Part shown: positions 33,248-42,944 of the stretch, one piece after another
How positions within the stretch are numbered: position 1 is the first letter of the stretch
Layout: the number at the start of each line of letters is the position of its first letter
From: Monocercomonoides exilis
Lineage: Eukaryota; Preaxostyla; Oxymonadida; Polymastigidae
Length of the DNA: 64,000 nt
Reading direction: 5' to 3'
Assembly (NCBI GenBank): GCA_001643675.2
Contig: LSRY02000011.1
Span: 806,001 to 870,000 of the forward strand
Program-made: the position numbers and the translations under genes
The notes under the pieces: model-generated
Told to the model about the DNA's origin: nothing
Databases searched by the model: none
The model's input: only the letters and a program-made list of their open reading frames with translations

Positions 33248-36200
33248 ATGTATCTGACATTTACGATTGTTGCAAGCTGCTTTGCAATTTTTAACTCGAA
33301 AGAATTATTGGGCAAAGAAATAAATCAATTAGATACGACAGTTATGCTACAATTACAACAATTCAACAGTAATACAAGAGCGCAGCAAATTTTTCAATAC
33401 AGTTCAATTCTTTCGACTCTTCAAGTGAAAAATTCATCTCTAAGTGCGTCAAATATTTTGCAATATCATTCAGAAAGAGAGCCTTGTTTTTTTGTTTGCA
33501 AGAGAGGACATTTAAATATCAAAGAATTTACGATTTCATTTTCATCAAAAAATAGCCCATTTGCTCTTGATGAAGGATTCATCCATTCTGCGAATCTTTC
33601 TATCTTCACATTCAAGCCATTTGCCCATATTCCCAAACTTTTTTGCTCGTCTTTGCCAAAGAACTTTGACAATGGAATTAGGGAAATCATCCTTTCCGAT
33701 TCTTCGTTTTCATCATTCAAACTTACATCAATACCATTTTCAACACCGAATGCGAGTTGCTTTGTGAAAGCCTCTGGCTTGAAGATGGCAAATATTTCTG
33801 TTGCTTCAGGAGCGCAAAGAGAAATGGATTTGAGAGCGAGAACAGAAACAACGATTGAGGGATGCTCGTTTTTCAGTGTTTGGGATGTTATTTATGGGGG
33901 CATTTCAAGGTCAGTGAACAGCCCATGTGCTTCGCTGAGAGCAACAAACTCCTCATTCAAATGTTGCTTTCGGACGATGAATGTTGATGAATCAGGCGGA
34001 AGCAACATGACAAGGCAGGAACTGGGAGCAGATGAAGCGCATTCTTTCACTGACTGCACGTGGAGCGATAAAAATACTACAGATGTTGGCAGTTCAATTT
34101 TTTTGAGAGGAAGTTCAACTCTTGAATGCACAAGATGCACATTCAAAAATATGATACAAAGCTATGATGGAACAGTCGATGTGCAATCAGCAGCTGGGGT
34201 GAAAATGTCCTATTGTAATTTCACAAATTGTATTTCATGGATAAATACTGGTGGAATGATTGTTTATAATCTGAAAGGGGATTACACTTTTTCAGGATGC
34301 ATTTTTTGCGAATGCAAAGCAATTGCAAACTACTCAGGAGGATTACGTATTCAACAGCTTTCTGGAAATGGAACCGAGTCAATTGAAAAATGTAGATTTA
34401 TTCACAATGAAGCAGGATCATTTTGTGGAGGATTATATGTGGAACTTCACTCAAACTCATATTTAATCTCAGAGTGCGAATTTGAAGGAAATATGGCAAA
34501 TGGAACAGGAACAGGCACTCTTAAAGGAGGGGGTGGGGCTATTTTCATGATAACAGCAAGTTGGATGGAAACTGATACACCTCCAAAAACAATTTCGTTT
34601 TGCTTTTTCAGTGGCAACAAGGCAGAAAATGAAGAAGGCCACGATGTAAAAATTAAAGACTCTTTTTTGAAAGGTACACCATTTGAATCATCGCTCTCAA
34701 CAACATCAGCAAAAAGAGTGTTTTACAACGACAGCCAAACAGATTACGATGTATGGCTTCCAACAATCCAAACAACATATGCCAGAGCAGATGGGATTGA
34801 AGGTCCTATCTGTGGGACAACACAGACCAGCCCATGCAACATGATTGAGCAGGCATTCAACATGATTGAGAAAGGAGCAGAAGGAACAGTGAATATCCTT
34901 CAATCGACCTTTTCTTCAACGGCTCTATTCATTGGAGGAGGAGACATTTCATTCAAAGGCGAAAGCGAGAGCGAGTGTATCATTTCCACAAAATTGCTGA
35001 ATTCACATGAGTGTTTGTTCACATTGGATTCGGGATCGATGGGATTGACTTTGGTGACAATTCGTCACAACAGCGCAGAATCATCATCTTCATTGTTTGA
35101 GATGAGAACAGAAGCACAGAGTCTGACACTGAAAAATGTGATCATATCAGGGGCAGACGATGGGCAGACACACTCATTTGTTGTTTCACCATTCAAAGTG
35201 ATACTTGAGAAAACGAAGATGGAAAACTGTTTGATTGAGGATATTGGTCTGGGAGATTACTCATTGTTTGAGGAAGAGGAGGATAGTGGAGTTGGGAGAG
35301 GGATGCTGGGTAATGTGACGATCCAAAGGATCAGTCGGATGAGAGGAAATGGGGTGATATTCAGCACTGAAAGTGAGAGAAGCGATTCCTGTGAGCTGGA
35401 GAACGCCACATTCAGAAACTGTGTGTGCAAGGAAGGGAATGGAGGGACCATTGCATGGAGTATTGGTCAAAGTGGGATATTCAAGATTGGCAGAGGAGAG
35501 GTGACAACATTGATTGGGGAGTGTGGGGCAGAGAAAGGAAGTGGGGAGGAGAAGGGAAGAGGAGGAGGTGTGTATTTGGAGTTGTCAACCCCATCAAGTG
35601 TGTTTGAGATTGTGAATGTGAGATTTGAAAATAATTATGCAGAACATGGGATGAATGTGTTTATTGCTTCGAATCAGCTGGAATTGGTTCCGAAAGGGAG
35701 ATTTGGATTTGTTTCTGATTTGAGTGAAAAAGCAAATGAAGTGGAGGGAGTGGGAGACACGAACAATGCAACACTGGTGATTCCGATTGTGTGCTATCTC
35801 CTGGATGTTCCGAGGAGTGAGATCTATGTTTCAGCTTCGGGAGCTGATCATCCTCGGTGTGGGCACACATTTTTCGAGTGCCGAACACTGAACTGTCCGA
35901 TTGAGAGGGAAGAGAACACACCAGCAGATGGAACAACAACAGCGACAATCAAAGTTTGGAATGGAATTGAGGTTTGTTCACCAGTGGTGTTTTCGAAAAT
36001 GGTTAGAGTGATTGAAGGAATAGGGGATGATGGATCGCTTGTTATTGGAGGTGAGGAAGCTTGCAAAGGAGATGAGGAAGGATGCGACGGAGTATTTATG
36101 GTGCTAAATGAAACAAGGATAAGGAAGATCGAGTTGGTGATGCCATCTGTTCTTGAGTATCATGAGGCGATATTCCAGTTGAAAGGAGAAACACTGAATT

Positions 36201-39200
36201 TGAGTGAATGTGTTGTCACATTTGGAGTTGGAGTGAATTTTGTGGAATACAGCTTGCTGGTTGTGGAAAAGGGAGAGGCGAATGTGACTTCACTGAGATT
36301 GGATTCAATGAGGTTTGAAAAGCCTGGGATAAAAGCTAATGGGGGATTGTCATCTGTCTCGTTGAAGAATGTGGAGCTGAATGATATCACCTTTGGAGGA
36401 GAAAGGGGGTTTATAGTTTGTGAGAGAGGAAGCACACTCACAGGAGAAAGTGTGATTGCCAGTGGGTGCGAAATCGGAGAAAGCAGTATGATTTGGGCAG
36501 GAAGCAACTGTATTGCGAGGATGAGTGAATGCAAGTGGAGTTCATGCAATTTTGTTGATTCAGGGGCGATAAGAGGGAGTGAAGCAAAGGAGATATCAAT
36601 CTGGGGATGTAATGGGAGCAATATCAGAGTCAGTGAAGGAGATGGAGGGATTGTGTATGGAGTGGTTGGGGAGGGAGGCATGGTGGATGTGTGGAACACG
36701 AGCGTTGAGCGGTGTGTGGCAGAAAAAGGGAATGGAGGAGGGATGAGGATAGAAATGAAAGGGGATGTACAGCTGAAGATCAGGAGCGAAGAAGAAGTGG
36801 CACTGATGAAGAAATGCGCAGCGGGAGAGGAAGGGACAACGAATGGAGGAGGGTGTGGAGGAGGGTTGTGGCTGGGGATTGAAGGAGAGAGATATGGGTT
36901 TGATTTGAGTGGAGTGAGGTTTGAAGAGAACAGAGCAAGGAGTGGAAGGGATGTGTATGTTGTGTGTGATGATATGAGGAGGGTTGTGAATGGAAGCAGT
37001 TTCTCGTTCAGTGGAGGAATAAGTGAGAGAGAGAATTCGCTGATGGGGAAGGATGGGCAGAAGTTTTTGAGTGAGGTTGATCTGTTCATATTCATTGATG
37101 GATACAGCTCGTCGATCATTGAGGTGGAGAGTGAGAATGGAGACAATGGAATCTGGTGTGGGGAGGAGAATTGCCCGTGCGGGAGTGTGGATTATGGAAT
37201 TGGGAGGCTTGGTGGAGAGGGAGAAAAGAAAATAGTGATAAGTGGGAGCACGAGTGTTGAGAAGGTGGGAGATGTGAGTGGAGTGAGGATTGAAGGGAAA
37301 TACAACAAGAAAAAGAAGGTGGTTGTGGAGAAAGGAATTGAAGGAGAAGGGGAAAGTGTTCTTGATTCGAAGGGATTGAGTGTGTTTGTGAATGTTGGGT
37401 TTGAATTGCCTGGATCATTTAACCAGAGGAGAGAAGTGGTGATAAGCTTATCAACAGCAAGTGGTGTTTTGGAGATGGAATTGTGTTCGTTTTTGATGCA
37501 GGAAGGGGAAGAAGAGGCGATTGAATATCGAATCATCAAAAGCAGTGGACAAGCTGTGAGGATGAAGTGGATATTGATAAATAACTTCAAGACAAAAAAG
37601 TGTCTGATGGATCTTTCTCTTCTTGGGATGGAACAGAATGGAGGAGAGAATGAAGTTGTGAGCATCAGCAACTGCTCGTTTTGGAGTCTGTCGGTTGTTG
37701 GTTCTGATGAGTCAGCTGTGATATGTGCCGATGTGAGGAAAGTGATGAAGATAGAACAGAGCAACATGAGTGACATCGCAGGTGGAGAGAGCATGAGTGG
37801 TGGGGCAGTGAGGGTGCATATCCTTGATTCAGGGATGATTCATGTGAAAGAGGGGATGCTGGAGAGGTGTTTGGCAGAGAAGATGAATGGTGGGAAAGGA
37901 GGATGGCTGTATGTGAATTGCGGTGAAAGGAGGGGAGGGATGCCATTCAAGTTTGAGGGTGTGAAGTTTGCTGAGAACGAGGCATTTGTGGGGAAGAACA
38001 TGTTCATTTTGGATTCAGATCTGAATGTGACAGTGAGGAGTGAGACATTTGCGATTGATGTTGAAGGGATGGAAGACGATCAGAATCTGTTTGCTGGAAG
38101 TGATGAGAAGCGGATCAACACAGATCTGTTGCGATTTGTGATTGAATACAGGAGCGAGAGGATTGTGGTGTGGGAAAAGGGAGATGATGTTGTTCGATGT
38201 GGGAGTGAAGAGGATCCGTGTGAGACATTGGAAATGGGGATGAGGCACATTGAGAGAGGAGGAGAGAGAAAAGTTGTGGGACTGAAGGAAAAGATAAGAG
38301 TGGAGGGAGAACATGATTTGAGTGGGTTTGAAGTTGAATCAGTGGGAGCAGGATATGATGAGATGGAATATGGAGCAGTTGTGTTGGGGAGTGAAGGAGA
38401 AAGTGGAGCAAAAGTGTGTCTTCGGAACAGTGGAGCAGTCACTCTGAGAGCACTGGAGATGTGTGTGATGAATGTTTTGGAAAGTGGGGAATCGGGGATG
38501 ATTGTGAGTGAGGGAGGGAAAGTTGAATGGGAAGATTGTTCAATCTCATGGAAGGGAAAGAAAGAAGGAATGGGAGATGTTGCATTTTGTGTTGTGAAGA
38601 AAGGGGAGCTGGAGATGAAGAGGTTCAAAGTTCTTTCGTATTTTGGGAAGAGAAGTATGTTTGTGGTGGGTGGAGAAGTGGTGAGTGTGACTGATGAATT
38701 CACAGTTATTGAAGCGAAATTGGAGAGTGGGAGTTTGTTTGAAATTGAAGGAGAGATTGACGAAAGAGTTGAAGAGGGAGCAAATGGAGGAGGTGAGATG
38801 AGAATGAAGAATTGCAGTATTGGATCTGTTGAAGGGGAAGGAACAGATCCGAGTGTTATTTCGAGCAGGAGTGGGAGTGGAGTGAAACTTGTTGTTAAAG
38901 ACTCACTGTTTGAAGGGTGCAGTTGTGGGAGAAGCACAAAGGGAGGTGAGATGCTGTTTGAGTTGAATGAAGGAGGGTTGTTCGATGTTGTGAACACGAG
39001 TGTGAAGCAGTGTGGATGTTCTGTGAGCGAAGGGAAAGGAGGCGGTGTGTATCTGAAGACTGAATTGAGGGGGGAGCTGGATTATGTGTTTGATGGGGTG
39101 ATATTCCGAAGGAACACAGCATTCATCGGGAATGATGTGTTCATTGTGTGTGACTGTATTGAGAGGCAGATCAACGAAACACAGTTCAACATCGACTTCC

Positions 39201-42200
39201 GTGATGTGGAGTTCATCAGGCAGAATGCGATCTATGGGATGGATGCGGGAGAGCACAAAGAGGAGGCTATGGACTTGATGAGTCTGATTGTGAAATACCA
39301 GTCAGACACGATTGTGGTGTCGAGCAAAGAAGGGAAAGGGGGAAGCAATGAGCAACAGTGTGGGAAGCCTTCACTTCCTTGTGCTACGATTGGATTTGGG
39401 CTGAGACATCTAACACACGATTTCTTCAGCCAGGTGTTTGTAGATGAGGAATCTGTGATTGATGAGGAAATTGGATTGGAGACACTTACACTGAGCGGGA
39501 TGCATGAAGTGCAGAGTCGAGTGATTGTGAAAGGGAGGATGAATTGCAGCAAAGAAATGATTGTGGAGACAAATGGGCAGGTGTATATTCGATGGATTCA
39601 ATTTGCATTTGAAGAAGTGGAATCAACACCAACTCCACTTCCAACGGAACATTCATCGTTCATGAAGATAAGTTCAGGAAAGACATTTATCAGCATGTGT
39701 TCATTTGAGGAAGTGAGCTTGTCTGAGAGGGAAATGGTGGAAGTGCCATTCTGTTTGATATTCGTGGAAAGAGGGAAATGCTCAATGCGGAATGTGAGTG
39801 TTATATGGCTTTCATTTTTGAGTGAAGCAGCCATGATTATGGAAGAGGATACTGAAGTGAATGTGTTACTATTCAGAAATATTGAGGGAAAAAAAGATTG
39901 TTTGAAGATCAGCGGAGCTGGAAATTCGAGAATGGATAATGGATGGATGGGGAGTGCGAATGGAAAAAAAGAAGAAATGATGAATAGAGAAGAAAGTAAA
40001 TTTTCATTTTCGATTTTGTCATCTTCATTTGAGAACATCACATGCGTGGATGAGAGTGCAGATGTGATTGATGTTGAGGAGATGGAAGGAAATGTGGAGT
40101 TTTCGAACTGTTCATTTGGTGGGTGTTCATCGAGAAGAAAGAAAGGGAAAATGATATCGCTTTTGAGGAGCAAAAACATTCAGATGAGGCAATGCTTATT
40201 TGATGGGAAAATAAGTGAAAATCAATCGAATGAAGAAGTGGATGTGTGCAAATGGAATGGATCAGTTGTTGAGGTGAAGGAGAGCTCAGGGGAGATAAGG
40301 GATACGAGTTTTGTGAACTGCTCTGATGGAGGTCTTTCTATTTGGGGAGGAAGTGTGGAGATTGAAGATGGCAAATTTGACAACAATAACCCATCAATTG
40401 ATGGATATCCATCATTGAGAAGAAATATCATCTGTTCTAATTTGGGGTCGTTGAATGTGATGAGTTTGAAAGGAGGAGATGGATGGGAAAGAAACACATC
40501 ATTGTGGATTCTGGATGAAGGATGCGAATTGGGAGGAATTATTTCTGAGAGATCATCATCACTGTTCATTCCAGTTGTGGAAGAGGCGAGGAATGAAACA
40601 GCATCTGATGGGAGAACAATCATCACGCTGACTGGGAGACTTCTTCTACCATGCAATATTTCGTTGAAGTTGAGCTTCAGGAATGGAAGGGAAGAGGTGG
40701 TTGAGAGCTATGGGATTGGTGAAAAGGAAAGTGTGTCAGAGAACGAAATTGTTGCAGTTGTTTCATCGGCTCAGATGGCAGCAGTGGGAGCAGAGACGGA
40801 AGTGTCTGTGAGTCTTCTGTTTGGAAAGATTGATTCGCCTTCATCAACTGATTCATTTATTCTGAAGAACAGAAGCGAAACCCAAGGAAAGGGAGATGAC
40901 AGAATTGTTGAAGGAGGAAAAGAAGGAAAATCTTACTGGTTGCTGATCGTGATAATTATGGGAATCATATTGATAATCGTTCTTGTTGTGTCCTTTGTTC
41001 TGGCAGTTCGATGGAGAAGGGCAAAGAACGAGAATAAAGATCTGAGAGAGATTGTGAATGATTCAGTGAAAAAGGATCCAAAGCTAATCGAGATGGTGAC
41101 GATGGAGATGTCACCTGAGGAGCAGTGGAGGAGAGCAGAAAGGGAGGCAGAAAAGAAGAATGAAGAGAATGCAAGGAAGAGGGTGTATGAGAAAAGTTTG
41201 GGACATTCAGAGTCTTCAGAGCACCTTCTTTCTGAGAGCGGCTCTACTGAATACATCTTGGGGAAGGACTCAGACAAGATTCCAGAATGGGTGCTGGAGA
41301 AAGATGAAGAAGAAGAGATAAGGAAGAGAACTCCTTCACCTTCAATCTCATCCACTTCAACAACTGATTCAGATTCCACTTTTGTTCGTGGGGAGGATCT
41401 GTGCCCCACCACCTCGTCCATGTCGAATCTGGTGGATGCAATGGCCTGCTCATCTCCACACGAGAAATTGATTGTGGATTTGAGGGATTCGCTGTTCATG
41501 CTGCTGCACGGAAGGAACGAGAAGAAGGAGATGGCGATTGGAAGTTTGCAGGAGAGGGAGGTGACAGCTGCTCAGATTCTGTTCTGGGTAGCGAATGGAG
41601 CACTCCACTCATTTGATGAAGAAAAGGAATTGCCTTCTCTGGCCAACCTCAGTCCGCACATTGTTCTGTTCTCCGAGCACATGGTGATCTGCATTGCCCT
41701 CCACTCCGACTGCTCATCTTCAGATGATTCTGATTCATCATCCATCTGTTCGATGTCCATTGTTTCTTCATCCTCGTCAAATATTTCAGTGAAGAGCGAG
41801 AGATTCACCGACTCACCACCACCTTCATCAGCGTTTGAGGATTGTGAAGACAACAGGAAGGAGTGTCTGAGGTGGAAAGCACCCGAGCTGCAGATGAACA
41901 AGAAGATGGGAGCAACAAAGGAGTCAGTGGCATTCTCGATTGGGATGATGGTGTGGGAGTGTCTGACACTGGATATCCCATTTGGGGAGTATGAGGCAGA
42001 GGTGGCAGGAGATAAGATATCGAAAGGAGAGAGGCCGAATGCTGAGAAGATCCGAGGGAGTGAGCTCTATGAGCTTGTTTGGTCATCGATGGGAAAGGAC
42101 TGGAACGATCGTCCGACACTGAGCGAGATGAAGCGGGAGTTTTATGGGCATTTCCCAGAAGGGGCTGTGATTGCGACGATGTCGGATGCGATCTGTGAAA

Positions 42201-42286
42201 GGGGTGGGGGGAGTGCGAGAGAGAAGGGAGGCAGTTTTGTGAGTGGGGAAGAAGTCTATTCGACAGTTTTTGAGAACACATCATAA
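33248..42286 (+). CDS. Beta-helix ectodomain / TM / pseudokinase membrane protein (full length)
   Basis: A 3,012-residue intronless gene. It starts with a secretion signal (MYLTFTIVASCFAIF) and has about five beta-helix modules of 350-430 residues. Each opens with a CG....PC-type motif (near 34810, 35855, 37155, 38200, 39355; the second is variant, CGHTFFEC) and closes with a cap such as VGKNMFILDSDL or IGNDVFIVCDCI. A membrane helix at about 2563-2590 (SYWLLIVIIMGIILIIVLVV) leads into a basic juxtamembrane stretch, then KDPKLIEMVTMEMSPEEQWR and an acidic/Ser region. A kinase-like fold from ~2738 to ~2960 has LANLSPHIVLFSEHMVICI in the place of the catalytic loop (HRD and Asn lost), no DFG, WKAPE kept, and a WECLTLDIPFGEYE helix. 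No glycine loop or VAIK Lys. Probable type I surface protein with a scaffold/pseudokinase tail. Paralogue of the gene at 1-6071. Confidence 0.88.
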   Translation: MYLTFTIVASCFAIFNSKELLGKEINQLDTTVMLQLQQFNSNTRAQQIFQYSSILSTLQVKNSSLSASNILQYHSEREPCFFVCKRGHLNIKEFTISFSSKNSPFALDEGFIHSANLSIFTFKPFAHIPKLFCSSLPKNFDNGIREIILSDSSFSSFKLTSIPFSTPNASCFVKASGLKMANISVASGAQREMDLRARTETTIEGCSFFSVWDVIYGGISRSVNSPCASLRATNSSFKCCFRTMNVDESGGSNMTRQELGADEAHSFTDCTWSDKNTTDVGSSIFLRGSSTLECTRCTFKNMIQSYDGTVDVQSAAGVKMSYCNFTNCISWINTGGMIVYNLKGDYTFSGCIFCECKAIANYSGGLRIQQLSGNGTESIEKCRFIHNEAGSFCGGLYVELHSNSYLISECEFEGNMANGTGTGTLKGGGGAIFMITASWMETDTPPKTISFCFFSGNKAENEEGHDVKIKDSFLKGTPFESSLSTTSAKRVFYNDSQTDYDVWLPTIQTTYARADGIEGPICGTTQTSPCNMIEQAFNMIEKGAEGTVNILQSTFSSTALFIGGGDISFKGESESECIISTKLLNSHECLFTLDSGSMGLTLVTIRHNSAESSSSLFEMRTEAQSLTLKNVIISGADDGQTHSFVVSPFKVILEKTKMENCLIEDIGLGDYSLFEEEEDSGVGRGMLGNVTIQRISRMRGNGVIFSTESERSDSCELENATFRNCVCKEGNGGTIAWSIGQSGIFKIGRGEVTTLIGECGAEKGSGEEKGRGGGVYLELSTPSSVFEIVNVRFENNYAEHGMNVFIASNQLELVPKGRFGFVSDLSEKANEVEGVGDTNNATLVIPIVCYLLDVPRSEIYVSASGADHPRCGHTFFECRTLNCPIEREENTPADGTTTATIKVWNGIEVCSPVVFSKMVRVIEGIGDDGSLVIGGEEACKGDEEGCDGVFMVLNETRIRKIELVMPSVLEYHEAIFQLKGETLNLSECVVTFGVGVNFVEYSLLVVEKGEANVTSLRLDSMRFEKPGIKANGGLSSVSLKNVELNDITFGGERGFIVCERGSTLTGESVIASGCEIGESSMIWAGSNCIARMSECKWSSCNFVDSGAIRGSEAKEISIWGCNGSNIRVSEGDGGIVYGVVGEGGMVDVWNTSVERCVAEKGNGGGMRIEMKGDVQLKIRSEEEVALMKKCAAGEEGTTNGGGCGGGLWLGIEGERYGFDLSGVRFEENRARSGRDVYVVCDDMRRVVNGSSFSFSGGISERENSLMGKDGQKFLSEVDLFIFIDGYSSSIIEVESENGDNGIWCGEENCPCGSVDYGIGRLGGEGEKKIVISGSTSVEKVGDVSGVRIEGKYNKKKKVVVEKGIEGEGESVLDSKGLSVFVNVGFELPGSFNQRREVVISLSTASGVLEMELCSFLMQEGEEEAIEYRIIKSSGQAVRMKWILINNFKTKKCLMDLSLLGMEQNGGENEVVSISNCSFWSLSVVGSDESAVICADVRKVMKIEQSNMSDIAGGESMSGGAVRVHILDSGMIHVKEGMLERCLAEKMNGGKGGWLYVNCGERRGGMPFKFEGVKFAENEAFVGKNMFILDSDLNVTVRSETFAIDVEGMEDDQNLFAGSDEKRINTDLLRFVIEYRSERIVVWEKGDDVVRCGSEEDPCETLEMGMRHIERGGERKVVGLKEKIRVEGEHDLSGFEVESVGAGYDEMEYGAVVLGSEGESGAKVCLRNSGAVTLRALEMCVMNVLESGESGMIVSEGGKVEWEDCSISWKGKKEGMGDVAFCVVKKGELEMKRFKVLSYFGKRSMFVVGGEVVSVTDEFTVIEAKLESGSLFEIEGEIDERVEEGANGGGEMRMKNCSIGSVEGEGTDPSVISSRSGSGVKLVVKDSLFEGCSCGRSTKGGEMLFELNEGGLFDVVNTSVKQCGCSVSEGKGGGVYLKTELRGELDYVFDGVIFRRNTAFIGNDVFIVCDCIERQINETQFNIDFRDVEFIRQNAIYGMDAGEHKEEAMDLMSLIVKYQSDTIVVSSKEGKGGSNEQQCGKPSLPCATIGFGLRHLTHDFFSQVFVDEESVIDEEIGLETLTLSGMHEVQSRVIVKGRMNCSKEMIVETNGQVYIRWIQFAFEEVESTPTPLPTEHSSFMKISSGKTFISMCSFEEVSLSEREMVEVPFCLIFVERGKCSMRNVSVIWLSFLSEAAMIMEEDTEVNVLLFRNIEGKKDCLKISGAGNSRMDNGWMGSANGKKEEMMNREESKFSFSILSSSFENITCVDESADVIDVEEMEGNVEFSNCSFGGCSSRRKKGKMISLLRSKNIQMRQCLFDGKISENQSNEEVDVCKWNGSVVEVKESSGEIRDTSFVNCSDGGLSIWGGSVEIEDGKFDNNNPSIDGYPSLRRNIICSNLGSLNVMSLKGGDGWERNTSLWILDEGCELGGIISERSSSLFIPVVEEARNETASDGRTIITLTGRLLLPCNISLKLSFRNGREEVVESYGIGEKESVSENEIVAVVSSAQMAAVGAETEVSVSLLFGKIDSPSSTDSFILKNRSETQGKGDDRIVEGGKEGKSYWLLIVIIMGIILIIVLVVSFVLAVRWRRAKNENKDLREIVNDSVKKDPKLIEMVTMEMSPEEQWRRAEREAEKKNEENARKRVYEKSLGHSESSEHLLSESGSTEYILGKDSDKIPEWVLEKDEEEEIRKRTPSPSISSTSTTDSDSTFVRGEDLCPTTSSMSNLVDAMACSSPHEKLIVDLRDSLFMLLHGRNEKKEMAIGSLQEREVTAAQILFWVANGALHSFDEEKELPSLANLSPHIVLFSEHMVICIALHSDCSSSDDSDSSSICSMSIVSSSSSNISVKSERFTDSPPPSSAFEDCEDNRKECLRWKAPELQMNKKMGATKESVAFSIGMMVWECLTLDIPFGEYEAEVAGDKISKGERPNAEKIRGSELYELVWSSMGKDWNDRPTLSEMKREFYGHFPEGAVIATMSDAICERGGGSAREKGGSFVSGEEVYSTVFENTS

Positions 42287-42944
42287 GCAACAAAGAAGAC
42301 AGAAAAGCAGGAGATGAAAGAGAAGTGAAGAGACATGAATCAGAATCTTGAGGAAAAAAAAAAGAGAGAAAGAGAGAGATCAAAGAGGAATGTGATATTT
42401 TTTTACATCGAAGAATCATCGGGAGTGTTTATGAGATGTGTTTTGCAATTTGGTGGTGTTTCTTCTTTTCAGTGTATTTATTTTTATTTTTTTGATTATT
42501 ATTTGTTGAGAAGAGGAGTTTGTTTGATTTTGGATGGAAGTGATTTGACGATCACGCAGTTGTTCACAGCTCAAAGAATGATTGTTGCTGTTGAAAGAAT
42601 TTAAGCTTATTTCAAGGCTCTTTCTTTCATTTATTAATAAAATTACACAGCGAAAATAAAGGAGCTCATTCTTGTTTTTACAGAAAAATCAAATCATGAA
42701 AAAGCGACGTGCAGACTTCCCAAAATTTCCTTCAACTCATTATTATTTTTTTTCCCCTTTACGAAGACAAATAACAGAATTTTTCAATACATAAACAAGA
42801 TATAAAAATTAAGCCTGGTAACTTTAAAATAAAAAAATCAAAATGTTAAAGATAATAACACCATAATTCCGAATTTCTTCAAATATAATTATTTATTTTT
42901 TTTAAATATTTAGAAAAATGGATTTAAAAACAGATCTTATTTAT
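42287..42944. other. Intergenic between convergent genes
   Basis: 3' flanks of the plus-strand beta-helix gene and the minus-strand M20 peptidase. AT-rich, with AATAAA-like strings; no gene recognised. The open frame at 42335-42604 has no coding character. Confidence 0.5.
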
